DNA from: Bacteroidales bacterium UBA1176
Lineage (GTDB): Bacteria > Bacteroidota > Bacteroidia > Bacteroidales > WCHB1-69
NCBI GenBank assembly: GCA_002311645.1
Contig: DBYW01000012.1
Span: 1 to 23,543 of the forward strand
DNA length: 23,543 nucleotides
Direction: 5' to 3'
The number at the start of each line of letters is the position of its first letter. The first letter of the stretch is position 1. The position numbers and the translations under genes are program-made. This document shows positions 23,471 through 23,543 of the stretch, piece by piece. Below the pieces are notes generated by a model that worked only from the letters and a program-made list of their open reading frames with translations, made no database searches and was not told the DNA's origin.

Positions 23471-23543
23471 GAAGGTGACAGTGGAGTGCGTTCTTGAAGG
23501 ACGATGCTAAATCCTATTTGTATTTAGATAAATCAGAATTTAG

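Larger units (their letters stand above)
22782..23543. other. Gene-free mosaic of duplicated palindromic repeats
   Basis: No credible gene is seen. The reading frames present translate to Pro/Ala/Gly/Arg-rich low-complexity sequence with no family resemblance, and they follow the repeats. In order the region holds repeat A (22838-22944), repeat C (22961-23024), repeat B copy 2 (23061-23143), a GTAGAGACG hairpin (23146-23174), a second A (23177-23285), a stretch with a short tandem GTGTAGGGGAT unit (about 23307-23331) and a AACCCC/GGGGTT hairpin (23354-23369), then a second C (23407-23470). The last 70 bases become AT-rich, perhaps the upstream region of a gene beyond the window. Confidence 0.7.

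Overview
The window looks like a chromosomal segment from a member of the Bacteroidota, most likely order Bacteroidales. The evidence is threefold. Most transcription units begin with the Bacteroidota -7 promoter box TAnnTTTG, usually as TATTTTTGC or TATCTTTGC. Shine-Dalgarno sequences are mostly weak or absent. One gene encodes a very large secreted adhesin-like protein with a type IX secretion (T9SS) C-terminal sorting domain. Base composition is moderately GC-rich in the housekeeping genes and AT-rich in promoter regions. No species can be named from the sequence alone.

Layout. 1-371: palindrome-rich intergenic DNA and a minus-strand tRNA-Thr(CGT) with its own promoter and terminator. 372-1655: secreted M64-family metallopeptidase (+). 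1708-1800: nested inverted repeats between convergent genes. 1795-3043: SPOR-domain protein and folD as a minus-strand pair. 3146-4168: mreB without mreC/mreD. 4290-8308: typA, a SAM methyltransferase, folB and aroB, tightly spaced on the plus strand. 8381-10483: uvrB. 10574-11023: small exported TonB-C-domain protein (-). 11170-12756: HerA-like ATPase of the DUF853/YjgR type (+). 12803-13935: queC-queF, overlapping by 4 bp (-). 14073-15614: flotillin (+). 15701-21349: 1882-residue T9SS cargo built from about 240-residue modules. 21434-21682: small GlsB/YeaQ-type membrane protein. 21807-22688: Bro-N (phage antirepressor/DinD-like) gene (-). 22782-23543: no gene, but a mosaic of duplicated palindromic repeats.

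The genes are mostly housekeeping: cell shape and envelope (mreB, SPOR, flotillin), translation and stress (typA), folate and chorismate supply (folB, folD, aroB), queuosine precursor synthesis (queC, queF) and DNA repair (uvrB). Two surface or secreted proteins (M64 peptidase, T9SS adhesin) suggest a host-associated or polymer-degrading lifestyle; this is inference.

The most unusual signal is the dispersed repeats. One family has ends reading GTAGAGACG/CGTCTCTAC and is present at three loci. Another family of about 84 bp (here called B) is present twice and brackets the Bro-N gene. Three minus-strand genes (folD, queF and the Bro-N gene) have their stop codons inside such repeats, so the repeats form the 3' ends of real genes. 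The imperfect hairpins in family B pair better in minus-strand RNA (G-U) than in plus-strand RNA (A-C), which hints that they work as RNA.
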